DNA of 12,794 bases from Candidatus Woesearchaeota archaeon (GCA_019322815.1 JAHWIB010000037.1:1-12794), one strand, 5' to 3'; counted from the stretch's first letter, positions 6,790-12,545 are shown. Translations and numbers: made by a program. Notes: generated from the letters alone by a model not told the origin.

Positions 6790-7895
6790 TTTTCTAGTTT
6801 TTCAACAAACTTTGCAGGCATTCCTTTCCATCTTTCATTTGCAGGTATCTCTTTCTGGATTCCGCTGTAAGGCTCGATGACTGATTTTTCTCCTACTGTT
6901 GTTCCTGCTCTTACTAAAACATGATCCTTAAGCTCTGCGCCTTTTTTTATCAAGGTTCTTCCAAAAACAGTCTGTGTTATTGTATATTCATGGCCTCCAA
7001 ATTCGCAGCATTTTCCTATCTTGACATCATCTTCAACAGCCATCATATCACAATAAATATGGTCAAAAACAGTGCCTTTGCCTATTGTTACATTTTTTCC
7101 TATTTTAACACCGACCATCTTTAATAACAGAGTTTTTATAAAGCAATGAGGCAGTAATCTTGTTAATTCTATTATAACTCCATTGTAAAAGATTCTCAGA
7201 ACATTCCTTGCTCTCCACCAGTCATCTCCTGCATTTAATCTTTTGCCGTCATAATGCATCTTCAGAAAATCTATTTCAGGATTTTTCTGGAATTCCTTTA
7301 TCTTTTTCCTTGCTTCTTTATAATATTCCTTGTAATTTCCAGTGCTTGGCTTAAAATATTTTTCGAGCTCTTCTTCAGTGAATTTTTTCCAGAACTTTGC
7401 AGGCCTGTCCCCCCATAATTCTCCTTCAGGAACTTCTTGATTTAATTCAGAGCCAAAATTCAAGATGCTTTTTTCATTGATAACTGCTCCTGGCTTTAGA
7501 TAAGAAAATGCTCCTACCAGAACTCTTTTCTTTACTAGGATTTTTCCTAATGTTAAAATTCCATCTTTATACTCATGAGCCATAACCTTGTTTGGAGCTC
7601 CTATCAAAGCGCCGTCTTCAACTGTAATCAGCTCAGGAAAATAAGGATCAAAGATTATATCATTTGGCAGGCAGACATCATGGCCAATATTCAAGCCAGC
7701 TCTTCTCATCAGCCAGTTTTTGATATGAGAAGGGACTATCTTTCTTGAGACTTGGATTATTATCTTATTGAAGGTTGATCTTATTGGTTTAATATTGATA
7801 TATTTTTCTTCTGGAATCTCAATCTTAACTGTTTTTTTGTTTGGATCTTCTAATAATTCTTTTACCTTGGTTTTGATTTGGGTTTTGTAGTTCAT
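6786..7895 (-). CDS. Tandem left-handed beta-helix (hexapeptide) acyltransferase-like protein
   Basis: A 369-residue protein with two copies of a hexapeptide-repeat module. The first (about 62-168) runs from L-M-R-R-A-G-L-N-I-G through VEDGALIGA, AHEY (His107) and P-E-G-E-L-W-G-D-R-P-A-K-F. The second (about 250-366) runs from LLLKMVGVKIGKNVTIGKG through VEDDVKIG, GHEY (His302) and A-N-E-R-W-K-G-M-P-A-K-F. The loop W-G-D/K-G-x-P-A-K is the usual end of such domains. A charged linker of about 75 residues joins them. The family transfers acetyl or other acyl groups from CoA or ACP to sugars or other acceptors; acceptor unknown. Two complete modules in one chain is less common than one. A likely own TATA box lies inside the end of the upstream HAD gene. 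Confidence 0.85.
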   Translation of the reverse strand: MNYKTQIKTKVKELLEDPNKKTVKIEIPEEKYINIKPIRSTFNKIIIQVSRKIVPSHIKNWLMRRAGLNIGHDVCLPNDIIFDPYFPELITVEDGALIGAPNKVMAHEYKDGILTLGKILVKKRVLVGAFSYLKPGAVINEKSILNFGSELNQEVPEGELWGDRPAKFWKKFTEEELEKYFKPSTGNYKEYYKEARKKIKEFQKNPEIDFLKMHYDGKRLNAGDDWWRARNVLRIFYNGVIIELTRLLPHCFIKTLLLKMVGVKIGKNVTIGKGTVFDHIYCDMMAVEDDVKIGKCCEFGGHEYTITQTVFGRTLIKKGAELKDHVLVRAGTTVGEKSVIEPYSGIQKEIPANERWKGMPAKFVEKLEK

Positions 7896-7916
7896 TTTTA
7901 CTTAATAATATTTTAA

Positions 7917-7925
7917 TATTTATAA
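7917..7925 (-). promoter_or_regulatory. Internal TATA box for the acyltransferase-methyltransferase pair
   Basis: On the minus strand TTATAAATA is centred 26 bases from the ATG at 7895 and overlaps the stop codon of the HAD-like gene. It would allow the acyltransferase and methyltransferase to be expressed apart from the upstream operon. Confidence 0.5.
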
Positions 7926-8564
7926 TATTTCTCTTAAATCTTTGATTAATTTAATTCCTTTTGCTAAATCTTGTTCTCTTTCCTGTCCTCTGTCAATGTA
8001 GAATACATCAGTTTTGACAATTGGAAAAGCTTCTCTGCAGGCATTTGTTTCTCTTGGATCATCTGATGTGTATGCTTCAAAGGATTCCCCTGCTGGAATC
8101 ATGATCTCTTTTTCTAATGCCAAGTAGCATCCAGGATTTGCTTTATCAGTTATAGTTAAATCTGTAACTGATGAATTAACTCCGCTTATCAATGCACCTA
8201 AACCAGCTTGTTTATACATTTCACTCATTAGGTCAGGAGTTCCTTTTGATAATATTCTTGAGTTAGAGCCTCTATCTTGAATTGCTTCAAATGCAGGCTT
8301 AACATCAGGAAAGAATGATACGATATATAAACCATCTTTAAGTATTTGAGTCATTACAGGGCCTACTTTTCTAAGATAATCCCTGAATTCAGGGCTATGA
8401 GCATCTTTTTGTGACAGAACCTTTAACTGCTCTAGTTCTTGCTTTGAAATATATCTTTCTCCAACTTGCCATAATCTTTCTCTAAGCTCTGAAATAGCTT
8501 CATTAGGAACTGTTGTTCCTCTTGTATCAAATACAAATGTTGGGGTTAGGTTGTTTTTATTCAT
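7920..8564 (-). CDS. HAD-superfamily-like hydrolase with altered motif I
   Basis: A 214-residue protein with the order of HAD motifs. TFVFDTRGTTVP (9-20) has the nucleophile-position Asp13, but the second Asp of DxD is Arg15. ILSKG (104-108) gives the motif II Ser106, Lys141 in ITDKANPGCY can be motif III, and TSDDPRETNACREA (166-179) resembles motif IV (Asp168/169). A helical cap region lies at about 20-80. In active HAD phosphatases the second motif I Asp is the general acid, so this protein may be a non-phosphatase HAD, a phosphonatase-like enzyme or inactive. ATG at 8564, 4 bases after the upstream TGA, is preferred to the TTG at 8579. It is the last gene of the six-gene operon. Confidence 0.7.
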   Translation of the reverse strand: MNKNNLTPTFVFDTRGTTVPNEAISELRERLWQVGERYISKQELEQLKVLSQKDAHSPEFRDYLRKVGPVMTQILKDGLYIVSFFPDVKPAFEAIQDRGSNSRILSKGTPDLMSEMYKQAGLGALISGVNSSVTDLTITDKANPGCYLALEKEIMIPAGESFEAYTSDDPRETNACREAFPIVKTDVFYIDRGQEREQDLAKGIKLIKDLREIL

Positions 8565-8568
8565 CTTC

Positions 8569-9159
8569 TCACTTTCCAAAAGGCTCTGTCTGTTTTAAAT
8601 AATCCATCACTTTACAGTATACTTCATATGGATCAAATTTCTTCCTGTCTAATTCCATTAAAGCTTCTATTGCAGGATCATATTCCCTTTCTATTAAAAC
8701 CTTTCTTGCAAAATCAACTTTAACTTTATCTTCATCTTTTTTTGGATGCCATTTTCTGCAGTCAACTGTTGCAATTCTTAGTTCTCCGTCAAACATCCTG
8801 ATATCCTGACGGAAATGGTCTTCTCTTAAATTTTTTATTTTCCTGCGTCCAGTTGTTTTGTAGGCGCTATAGTCCAAAGTAATGCCTTTATAAGGAGATG
8901 ATGAAGTTCTCCTGAAATATGGTATTCCAGAAAAAAAGTCTTCAACGTTCTTACCGCTCATTCCTCTTCTTACAATTTCTTCTGCTAATCTTCTAGAAGA
9001 TCCATGTTTTGTTAGTAATTCGTGAACAGAAGTCCCGGCAAACTCTTCATCAATTTTTCTTCCGACCAAAATCTCATCCATACAAACCCTTCTTTGCAGA
9101 GGCACGCCCAATGCGTAAAGTCCTCCTTCAAGCAATGCTTCTAATTCTAATTTATTCAT
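8569..9159 (-). CDS. Hypothetical protein, operon gene 5
   Basis: A 196-residue soluble protein that I do not recognise. The N-terminal third is helical (MNKLELEALLEGGLYALGVP). A basic, Ser-rich middle (RRTSSSPYKG, KTTGRRKIKNLREDHFRQD) is followed by a short beta-like stretch (ELRIATVDCRKWHP). The C-terminal helices have FARKVLIEREYDPAIEALM. Only two cysteines are present, so no zinc motif. Three in-frame ATGs exist, at 9192, 9174 and 9159. I choose 9159 because GAGG lies 9 bases upstream and it overlaps the preceding stop by 8 bases, as the gene 3 to gene 4 junction does. The basic middle could bind nucleic acid, but that is only a guess. Confidence 0.75.
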   Translation of the reverse strand: MNKLELEALLEGGLYALGVPLQRRVCMDEILVGRKIDEEFAGTSVHELLTKHGSSRRLAEEIVRRGMSGKNVEDFFSGIPYFRRTSSSPYKGITLDYSAYKTTGRRKIKNLREDHFRQDIRMFDGELRIATVDCRKWHPKKDEDKVKVDFARKVLIEREYDPAIEALMELDRKKFDPYEVYCKVMDYLKQTEPFGK

Positions 9160-10189
9160 CTTCTTTTTCCTCATCTCCTCCAAAAAGTTCATCTAATCTA
9201 GTTTCTGCTTCATTTTCAAATTCATCTCCAAGAGGTTTATGTTCTGTTGCTGTTGGCATTGCTCTTGTATCTTTATCTTCTGGTTCTGTTGAATCAGCAT
9301 CATCATGCTCTAGATCTGTTCTAGTATCTCTCAAGAGTTTTCTTTCTAATGAATTCTTAAACGCGAGAATAGATATTGGATTTCCAAACTCCAAGGTTGT
9401 CTTTCCATATTCAAGAGGATTATCAAAACACTCAATTCTTGTTGGTCTTTCAGTATCTCTTCTAAATCTTGCTTTTAATCTTCCGAAAACATATTCTCCT
9501 GGGTCCTCTAAAGCTCTTTCACTTAACTCTATTACCTTATCAAAAAAATAAGCAAATTTTAGAAAAAAACCAGCTTTTTCTGATCCACCAAGTTTTTTTA
9601 ATATAAGATAAAGAGGTAGTTTTCCTTCGCATGAAAATAATAATCCTAATCTTGAATAATTAGGGCCTCCAAATCCATATTGAGCTAAAGACAAATAACC
9701 TGTTACTTGATCTACTGTTCTTGCATATCCTAAAAACTTTCTTTTGGGCCTTATATTTCCTTGTTTTGGCTTTGCCTCTGTTTTCAAAACAATTTTTCCC
9801 TTTGCTACCTTTTCATCAAACTGCCTACATGAGTCCAGCACTGCTCCTTGATAATCAAAATTTTTTAATACTGCTTTTTCAAGGTCTTTTTCAGGCAGTT
9901 CCTGATATGCTTCAATTTCAGCTTTACCTGTATCTAACATCTTTTGAACCCTGCTCCATACATCTTGTTCTCCAAGATCCTTTCCAGCAGCGTAGATCAA
10001 ATTTAATGATTTTATCGGATCTTTTTCAAACATCAATAAAATATCATCTTCTTTTGTGTATATTCTAGATCCTATCTTTCCTCCTAGTACATATTCTTCA
10101 ATCAATCTTGAGTAAGCTTGTAATCCATAAATATTTTCAACATCTCCTTTGAATACAAGATTTTCATGAGGAAGTACTAGTTTACTCAT
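9152..10189 (-). CDS. Hypothetical protein with acidic C-terminal tail, operon gene 4
   Basis: A 345-residue protein, the largest of the operon, not recognised. The first 280 residues look globular, with alternating helices (IYGLQAYSRLIEEYVLGG, FLKFAYFFDKVIELSERAL). A Gly/Tyr/Pro-rich centre includes YARTVDQVTGYLSLAQYG. From about 290 to the end the chain is hydrophilic and strongly acidic (D/E-rich, ending in GGDEEKEDE), probably disordered. No membrane segment or signal peptide. ATG at 10189 is preferred to a TTG two codons earlier, because the TTG sits on the ribosome binding site GGAGGT. Its start overlaps the AbrB-like gene by 8 bases. The acidic tail could mediate protein contacts, or keep a basic partner such as the gene 5 product soluble (speculation). 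Confidence 0.8.
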   Translation of the reverse strand: MSKLVLPHENLVFKGDVENIYGLQAYSRLIEEYVLGGKIGSRIYTKEDDILLMFEKDPIKSLNLIYAAGKDLGEQDVWSRVQKMLDTGKAEIEAYQELPEKDLEKAVLKNFDYQGAVLDSCRQFDEKVAKGKIVLKTEAKPKQGNIRPKRKFLGYARTVDQVTGYLSLAQYGFGGPNYSRLGLLFSCEGKLPLYLILKKLGGSEKAGFFLKFAYFFDKVIELSERALEDPGEYVFGRLKARFRRDTERPTRIECFDNPLEYGKTTLEFGNPISILAFKNSLERKLLRDTRTDLEHDDADSTEPEDKDTRAMPTATEHKPLGDEFENEAETRLDELFGGDEEKEDE

Positions 10190-10328
10190 TTTCAACCTCC
10201 TTCACAACGTCAAATCTCATCTTGACTATTGTTCCTGGTTTCAGATCTGATTCCAGCAGTCTAGGTATAACTACAATAGCCTGCTTTCCGTGCTTTGCTA
10301 TCTTCTTAGTTATTGTAAAAGATTTCAT
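10182..10328 (-). CDS. AbrB/SpoVT-like small DNA-binding protein, operon gene 3
   Basis: A 48-residue protein, MKSFTITKKIAKHGKQAIVV followed by IPRLLESDLKPGTIVKMRF and a short charged tail. The K-x-x-K-H-G-x-x-x-x-V-x-I-P-x-x-L pattern and the following G-x-x-V are those of the swapped-hairpin AbrB/MazE/SpoVT fold, which binds DNA as a dimer and is common in archaea as a stand-alone regulator or antitoxin. It is embedded between genes of unknown function: it shares one base with the upstream stop (TAATG) and overlaps the downstream gene by 8 bases. GGTGA lies about 9 bases before the ATG. The palindrome at 11015-11031 before the operon is a candidate target (inference). No recognisable toxin partner is adjacent. 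Confidence 0.7.
   Translation of the reverse strand: MKSFTITKKIAKHGKQAIVVIPRLLESDLKPGTIVKMRFDVVKEVENE
10195..10200 (-). promoter_or_regulatory. Ribosome binding site of operon gene 4
   Basis: GGAGGT on the minus strand lies 5 bases before the ATG at 10189, inside the last codons of the AbrB-like gene. It fixes the start at 10189 and rules out the TTG at 10195, which overlaps it. Confidence 0.7.
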
Positions 10329-10684
10329 TATAAATAGTCACCCAAAACAATTTGTTTTTCAGAGCTGTATATGAATCCTTTTTTTATATGCAAAACTTCA
10401 TTGACCTTTTTTATCAAATCATCTCTTGGCTTTGTGTCATAATTGCTGATGCTTTTTGCGCTTAATTCAGCAGATCTTTTCAAAGCAGCTCCTCCAACAG
10501 CAAGCGCTTCATCTATCTCATCAAATTCAGAAGCTGTTATTCTATTTCTTTGGCCTAATTCTTTGGCAAACAAATATAATTGATCAAAATATTCAACTGC
10601 ATCAGCATAATCCTGCAAAAGAGCTGAAAATTCTGTTTCATTTTCATATGCAAAATTCCCTCTTAAGAGATTTTCTTCTTCCAT
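10328..10684 (-). CDS. Small acidic helical hypothetical protein, operon gene 2
   Basis: A 118-residue protein I do not recognise. It appears mostly helical and rather acidic, with two long helices suggested by ALLQDYADAVEYFDQLYLFA and FDEIDEALAVGGAALKRSAE. A short beta-like end (KGFIYSSEKQIVLGDYL) follows. No cysteine, membrane segment or signal peptide. The start is 2 bases after the previous stop, with GGAG about 11 bases upstream. Its stop and the next start share one base (TAATG), a sign of coupled translation with the AbrB-like gene. Confidence 0.75.
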   Translation of the reverse strand: MEEENLLRGNFAYENETEFSALLQDYADAVEYFDQLYLFAKELGQRNRITASEFDEIDEALAVGGAALKRSAELSAKSISNYDTKPRDDLIKKVNEVLHIKKGFIYSSEKQIVLGDYL

Positions 10685-10686
10685 TT

Positions 10687-10998
10687 TTATTCTATCTCCT
10701 TCTCCAAACTAGAATCAGGAATAATTTCTAATCCAGGATCAGTTCTAATATGGGTTAAATCATCAATCATGCCTCTTACTCTTCTCCTTTCTTTCCTTAC
10801 TCTTCTTTCTATCTTAGCTTCAGTCAAAATTTTATGATAAGTTCTTCCAGTATCAATAGCCTGTTGAAGAATTGCAACCTGACTTCGATACAATCTTTTA
10901 GGATCCTCCCATGCCATAACAATTTTGTAGAGCCCGTCAAATACCTGTCGATTAAGATTATGTTCAAATTCTTCCATATTTAAGGGGTAATCAACCAT
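10687..10998 (-). CDS. Small hypothetical protein, first gene of the six-gene operon
   Basis: A 103-residue protein, not recognised. The first half is helical (MEEFEHNLNRQVFDGLYKIV). A strongly basic helix follows (KIERRVRKERRRVRGMIDDL), then an acidic tail (DSSLEKEIE). The basic helix could contact nucleic acid or an acidic partner such as the gene 2 product; nothing proves this. The start at 10998 fits a TATA-like stretch about 26 bases upstream, so this is the promoter-proximal gene. The upstream region has a palindrome over the TATA box. Protein size and absence of membrane segments suggest a cytoplasmic role. Confidence 0.72.
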   Translation of the reverse strand: MVDYPLNMEEFEHNLNRQVFDGLYKIVMAWEDPKRLYRSQVAILQQAIDTGRTYHKILTEAKIERRVRKERRRVRGMIDDLTHIRTDPGLEIIPDSSLEKEIE

Positions 10999-11014
10999 TT
11001 TTTATACCTAAAAC

Positions 11015-11031
11015 ATGTATAAAATATACAT
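11015..11031 (-). promoter_or_regulatory. TATA region of the six-gene operon within a 17-base palindrome
   Basis: ATGTATA-AAA-TATACAT is a perfect 7-base inverted repeat with a 3-base spacer. It covers the TATA-like stretch centred 22-27 bases upstream of the ATG at 10998. A dimeric repressor bound here would block TBP. AT-rich TATA sequences form palindromes easily, so operator function is only suggested. Confidence 0.5.
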
Positions 11032-11042
11032 AGAAGTCTTTT

Positions 11043-11060
11043 ATAAAGCTTATGCTTTAT
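11043..11060. repeat. Inverted repeat between the wHTH gene and the six-gene operon
   Basis: ATAAAGC (11043-11049) and GCTTTAT (11054-11060) form a perfect 7-base stem around TTAT. It lies 35 bases past the stop of the winged-helix gene and just upstream of the operon TATA region. It may be a 3' hairpin or a second regulator site; only a weak A-rich rather than T-rich stretch follows on the minus strand. Confidence 0.4.
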
Positions 11061-11094
11061 GACTACTAATAAGTAATTACTAATTTAGAAAGCT

Positions 11095-11793
11095 CTACTT
11101 TAAAACAATGATATTGCCTCTTCCTTTTTTGATCTTTTTAAGAATACCTTTGTGCTCTAATTCAGAGATGATCAAGCTGATCTTTGCTTCAGAACTAGGA
11201 AACTTATTACGAATCTCTTTCTGTGTTGTTCTGCCGCCTTCCTGCTTAATGAATTCAAGGACTTTTTTGGATTCTGCTGCAACTTCTTTTGACTGCAGTG
11301 TATCTTCAATATCTTTTTTAATTCTAGTAAGCAATTTTCTATATTTTAAATATAAGAAGATTCCTAAACAAAATGCAATAACAGCAATAATACCTATTAA
11401 TATATAGTTGATGTAGTTCATCTCTTTAAGAGGATCAATAACTTCAATATCTGTTTCACCTAACAGTTCTTCTTCTTCTGCAAAGTTTGGAAATAATATC
11501 AAGTCAACAACATAATCTCCTTGTTCTTTGACTGAGACAGATTCTGCTGTTTTGGAGATCAGTTCATTATTCTCATAGTATTTTGCTTCTATTAAATAGT
11601 CTCCAATTCCTAATTCAAAAGAATAAACGCCGTCTTTTGCAACATAGGTCTGTTCAGGAACAGAATCAACAGTTACAATTGTGTTTTCCTGTTTTTCCAG
11701 ATCAAGATTATATATAGTTCCATGGATAGCTGCTGCCAGAGTTGTATCTATCAAAAACAGCATCATAAGAATATATATTATTTTCTTGAACAT
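11095..11793 (-). CDS. Membrane-anchored winged-helix protein with extracytoplasmic beta domain
   Basis: A 232-residue protein with four parts. A signal peptide at 1-20 (hydrophobic IIYILMMLFLI, then T-T-L-A-A-A). A beta-rich external domain at about 22-102 resembles a carboxypeptidase-regulatory/PEGA-type Ig-like fold (GTIYNLD, D-G-V-Y-S-F-E-L-G-I-G-D-Y-L-I-E-A). An acidic linker leads to one membrane helix at about 128-149 (YINYILIGIIAVIAFCLGIF). A cytoplasmic winged helix sits at about 174-232, with TTQKEIRNKFPSSEAKISLI as the recognition region and KIKKGRGNIIVLK as the wing. This layout is known among archaeal one-component membrane regulators that carry an external sensor domain. Ligand and target genes are unknown. 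It has its own leaderless promoter. Confidence 0.82.
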   Translation of the reverse strand: MFKKIIYILMMLFLIDTTLAAAIHGTIYNLDLEKQENTIVTVDSVPEQTYVAKDGVYSFELGIGDYLIEAKYYENNELISKTAESVSVKEQGDYVVDLILFPNFAEEEELLGETDIEVIDPLKEMNYINYILIGIIAVIAFCLGIFLYLKYRKLLTRIKKDIEDTLQSKEVAAESKKVLEFIKQEGGRTTQKEIRNKFPSSEAKISLIISELEHKGILKKIKKGRGNIIVLK

Positions 11794-11813
11794 ATGATAT
11801 ACATATTCTCGGT

Positions 11814-11821
11814 TATTTAAA
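11814..11821 (-). promoter_or_regulatory. TATA box of the membrane winged-helix gene
   Basis: Minus-strand TTTAAATA is centred about 25 bases from the ATG at 11793, with CGAAGTT just upstream as a BRE-like run. The T-run feeding into it may also serve to end the upstream transcript. Confidence 0.6.
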
Positions 11822-11831
11822 AAACTTCGCA

Positions 11832-11853
11832 GATTAAGTTGATTTTCTTAATC
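11832..11853 (-). terminator. Possible hairpin plus T-run terminator of the small hypothetical gene
   Basis: GATTAAG/CTTAATC, a 7-base stem with an 8-base loop, overlaps the stop codon at 11848. About 8 bases further on the minus strand comes GTTTTTTAAA, an oligo-T of the kind that ends archaeal transcription. The T-run is shared with the next gene's TATA region. Confidence 0.4.
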
Positions 11854-12216
11854 AAATTTTTTATTTGCTACTTTCTGTTTAATCTTTTTTAAAATTTCAG
11901 AAACTAGTTCCTTTAAAGATTTAATAGTCAAAAAACGGCCGTTAACCCATATATCAAATAGACTTTTCCTTAATTGAGTTAAAGACATTTGGTCTAATTT
12001 ATTTCTGCTGAACCCTGCTTTATTTATTTCAGAACATTCTATTAAGAATTTTTGATAATCAATGTTTTTTGGATATATTGTCCATACAAATTCAGTAATT
12101 TCTTTATGTTTTTTACTAGGAGCAATTACGTCTTTTTCACTAGCAACAGAAGGTATTTCTTCTAACTTAAGCTCTTCATTCTTTTTATAGAATTCTCCTG
12201 AATCTAGACTAACCAT
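11848..12216 (-). CDS. Small hypothetical protein
   Basis: A 122-residue protein I do not recognise. The first 40 residues are charged and probably flexible (acidic early, then SKKHKEITEF). The rest looks like a helical domain with FVWTIYPKNIDYQKFLIECS, LTQLRKSLFDIWVNGRFLTI and a lysine-rich last helix (ILKKIKQKVANKK). No signal peptide or membrane helix. Monocistronic, with a TATA box exactly at leaderless distance. The lysine-rich C-terminus and compact helical region would fit nucleic-acid or protein binding, but no family motif supports either. Confidence 0.7.
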   Translation of the reverse strand: MVSLDSGEFYKKNEELKLEEIPSVASEKDVIAPSKKHKEITEFVWTIYPKNIDYQKFLIECSEINKAGFSRNKLDQMSLTQLRKSLFDIWVNGRFLTIKSLKELVSEILKKIKQKVANKKFD

Positions 12217-12238
12217 ATAATATAATAGGTAAACTAAA

Positions 12239-12246
12239 TATATAAA
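12239..12246 (-). promoter_or_regulatory. TATA box of the small hypothetical gene
   Basis: Minus-strand TTTATATA (with an upstream C and downstream TTT) is centred 26 bases from the ATG at 12216, so transcription should begin at the start codon. Confidence 0.65.
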
Positions 12247-12330
12247 GATATTGAAACATAATTGCTTAATGAAAATTAAAAAACCAAAAAAATCTAATTC
12301 TTAACAAAATAAGCCTTATTCCTGCTTTAT

Positions 12331-12390
12331 AAAGTTTTAAGAGCTCAGATAAAGGTTTGTAAAGTTTTAAAGCAGTTAATGAAGTTTTAA
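12331..12390. repeat. Three helically phased direct repeats upstream of the secreted-protein promoter
   Basis: The 11-base motif TRAAGTTTTAA occurs three times, its AAAGTTTTAA/GAAGTTTTAA core starting at 12331, 12361 and 12381. The spacings of 30 and 20 bases put all three on about the same DNA face. They end about 20 bases before the TATA box of the gene at 12546. The rest of the gene-free stretch 12247-12410 is AT-rich; I see no other gene or RNA in it. Confidence 0.5.
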
Positions 12391-12401
12391 TTTTATATGT
12401 T

Positions 12402-12422
12402 TGAAAGTATGCTTATAAATAA
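12402..12422 (+). promoter_or_regulatory. BRE/TATA of the secreted coiled-coil gene
   Basis: TGAAAG followed by GCTTATAAATAA (12411-12422) predicts transcription start near 12442. The leader would then be about 100 bases, in contrast to the leaderless genes elsewhere in the window. Confidence 0.6.
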
Positions 12423-12465
12423 AATAGCCTATTATACTTCTAAGTCAGTCATAAGATTGACAAAG

Positions 12466-12533
12466 AGGGCTATCATTATGTGGGACAAAGCTCCCACATT
12501 TATTTTAATGATAGCCAAATCATGATAAGCCCT
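12466..12533 (+). ncRNA. Structured 5' leader with two competing 3' arms (candidate cis-regulatory RNA)
   Basis: GGCTATCATTA (12468-12478) pairs perfectly with TAATGATAGCC (12506-12516), 11 base pairs. Nested in it, TGTGGGA (12479-12485) pairs with TCCCACA (12492-12498) around CAAAGC. Together they make an 18-pair hairpin with one 7-base U-rich bulge. A second arm, ATGATAAGCCCT (12522-12533), can pair with AGGGCTATCAT (12466-12476) with one bulged A, ending 1 base before the ribosome binding site. The two pairings exclude each other, as in riboswitches or attenuators. No known riboswitch class is recognised. Confidence 0.5.
12478..12525 (+). CDS. Possible 15-codon leader ORF
   Basis: ATG at 12478 opens a 15-residue frame, MWDKAPTFILMIAKS, ending with TGA 20 bases before the ATG of the secreted protein. 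GAGGG (12465-12469) lies 8 bases upstream and could be its ribosome binding site. The frame covers the leader hairpin, so translating it would open that hairpin. Such a short frame can arise by chance. Confidence 0.25.
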   Translation: MWDKAPTFILMIAKS

Positions 12534-12534
12534 T

Positions 12535-12539
12535 GGAGG
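12535..12539 (+). promoter_or_regulatory. Ribosome binding site of the secreted coiled-coil gene
   Basis: GGAGG lies 6 bases before the ATG at 12546 and directly after the second 3' arm of the leader, so its access could depend on which leader fold forms. Confidence 0.7.
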
Positions 12540-12545
12540 AAGAAA

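Noticed and set aside
6452..6880. Plus-strand 142-codon open frame
   Set aside because: It is antisense to the junction of the methyltransferase and acyltransferase genes, both recognised by motifs; composition is that of a shadow frame.
9009..9551. Plus-strand 180-codon open frame
   Set aside because: Ser-rich composition typical of antisense reading; it spans the ends of two better-supported minus-strand genes and has no start signals.
10182..10328. Toxin-antitoxin pair built on the AbrB-like gene
   Set aside because: The fold is used by MazE-type antitoxins, but neither neighbour resembles MazF, PIN or another known toxin, so only a regulator is called.
12269..12304. Short plus-strand frame of 11 codons in the 12217-12545 gap
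   Set aside because: Too short and too lysine-biased to distinguish from A-rich DNA; no promoter or ribosome binding site.
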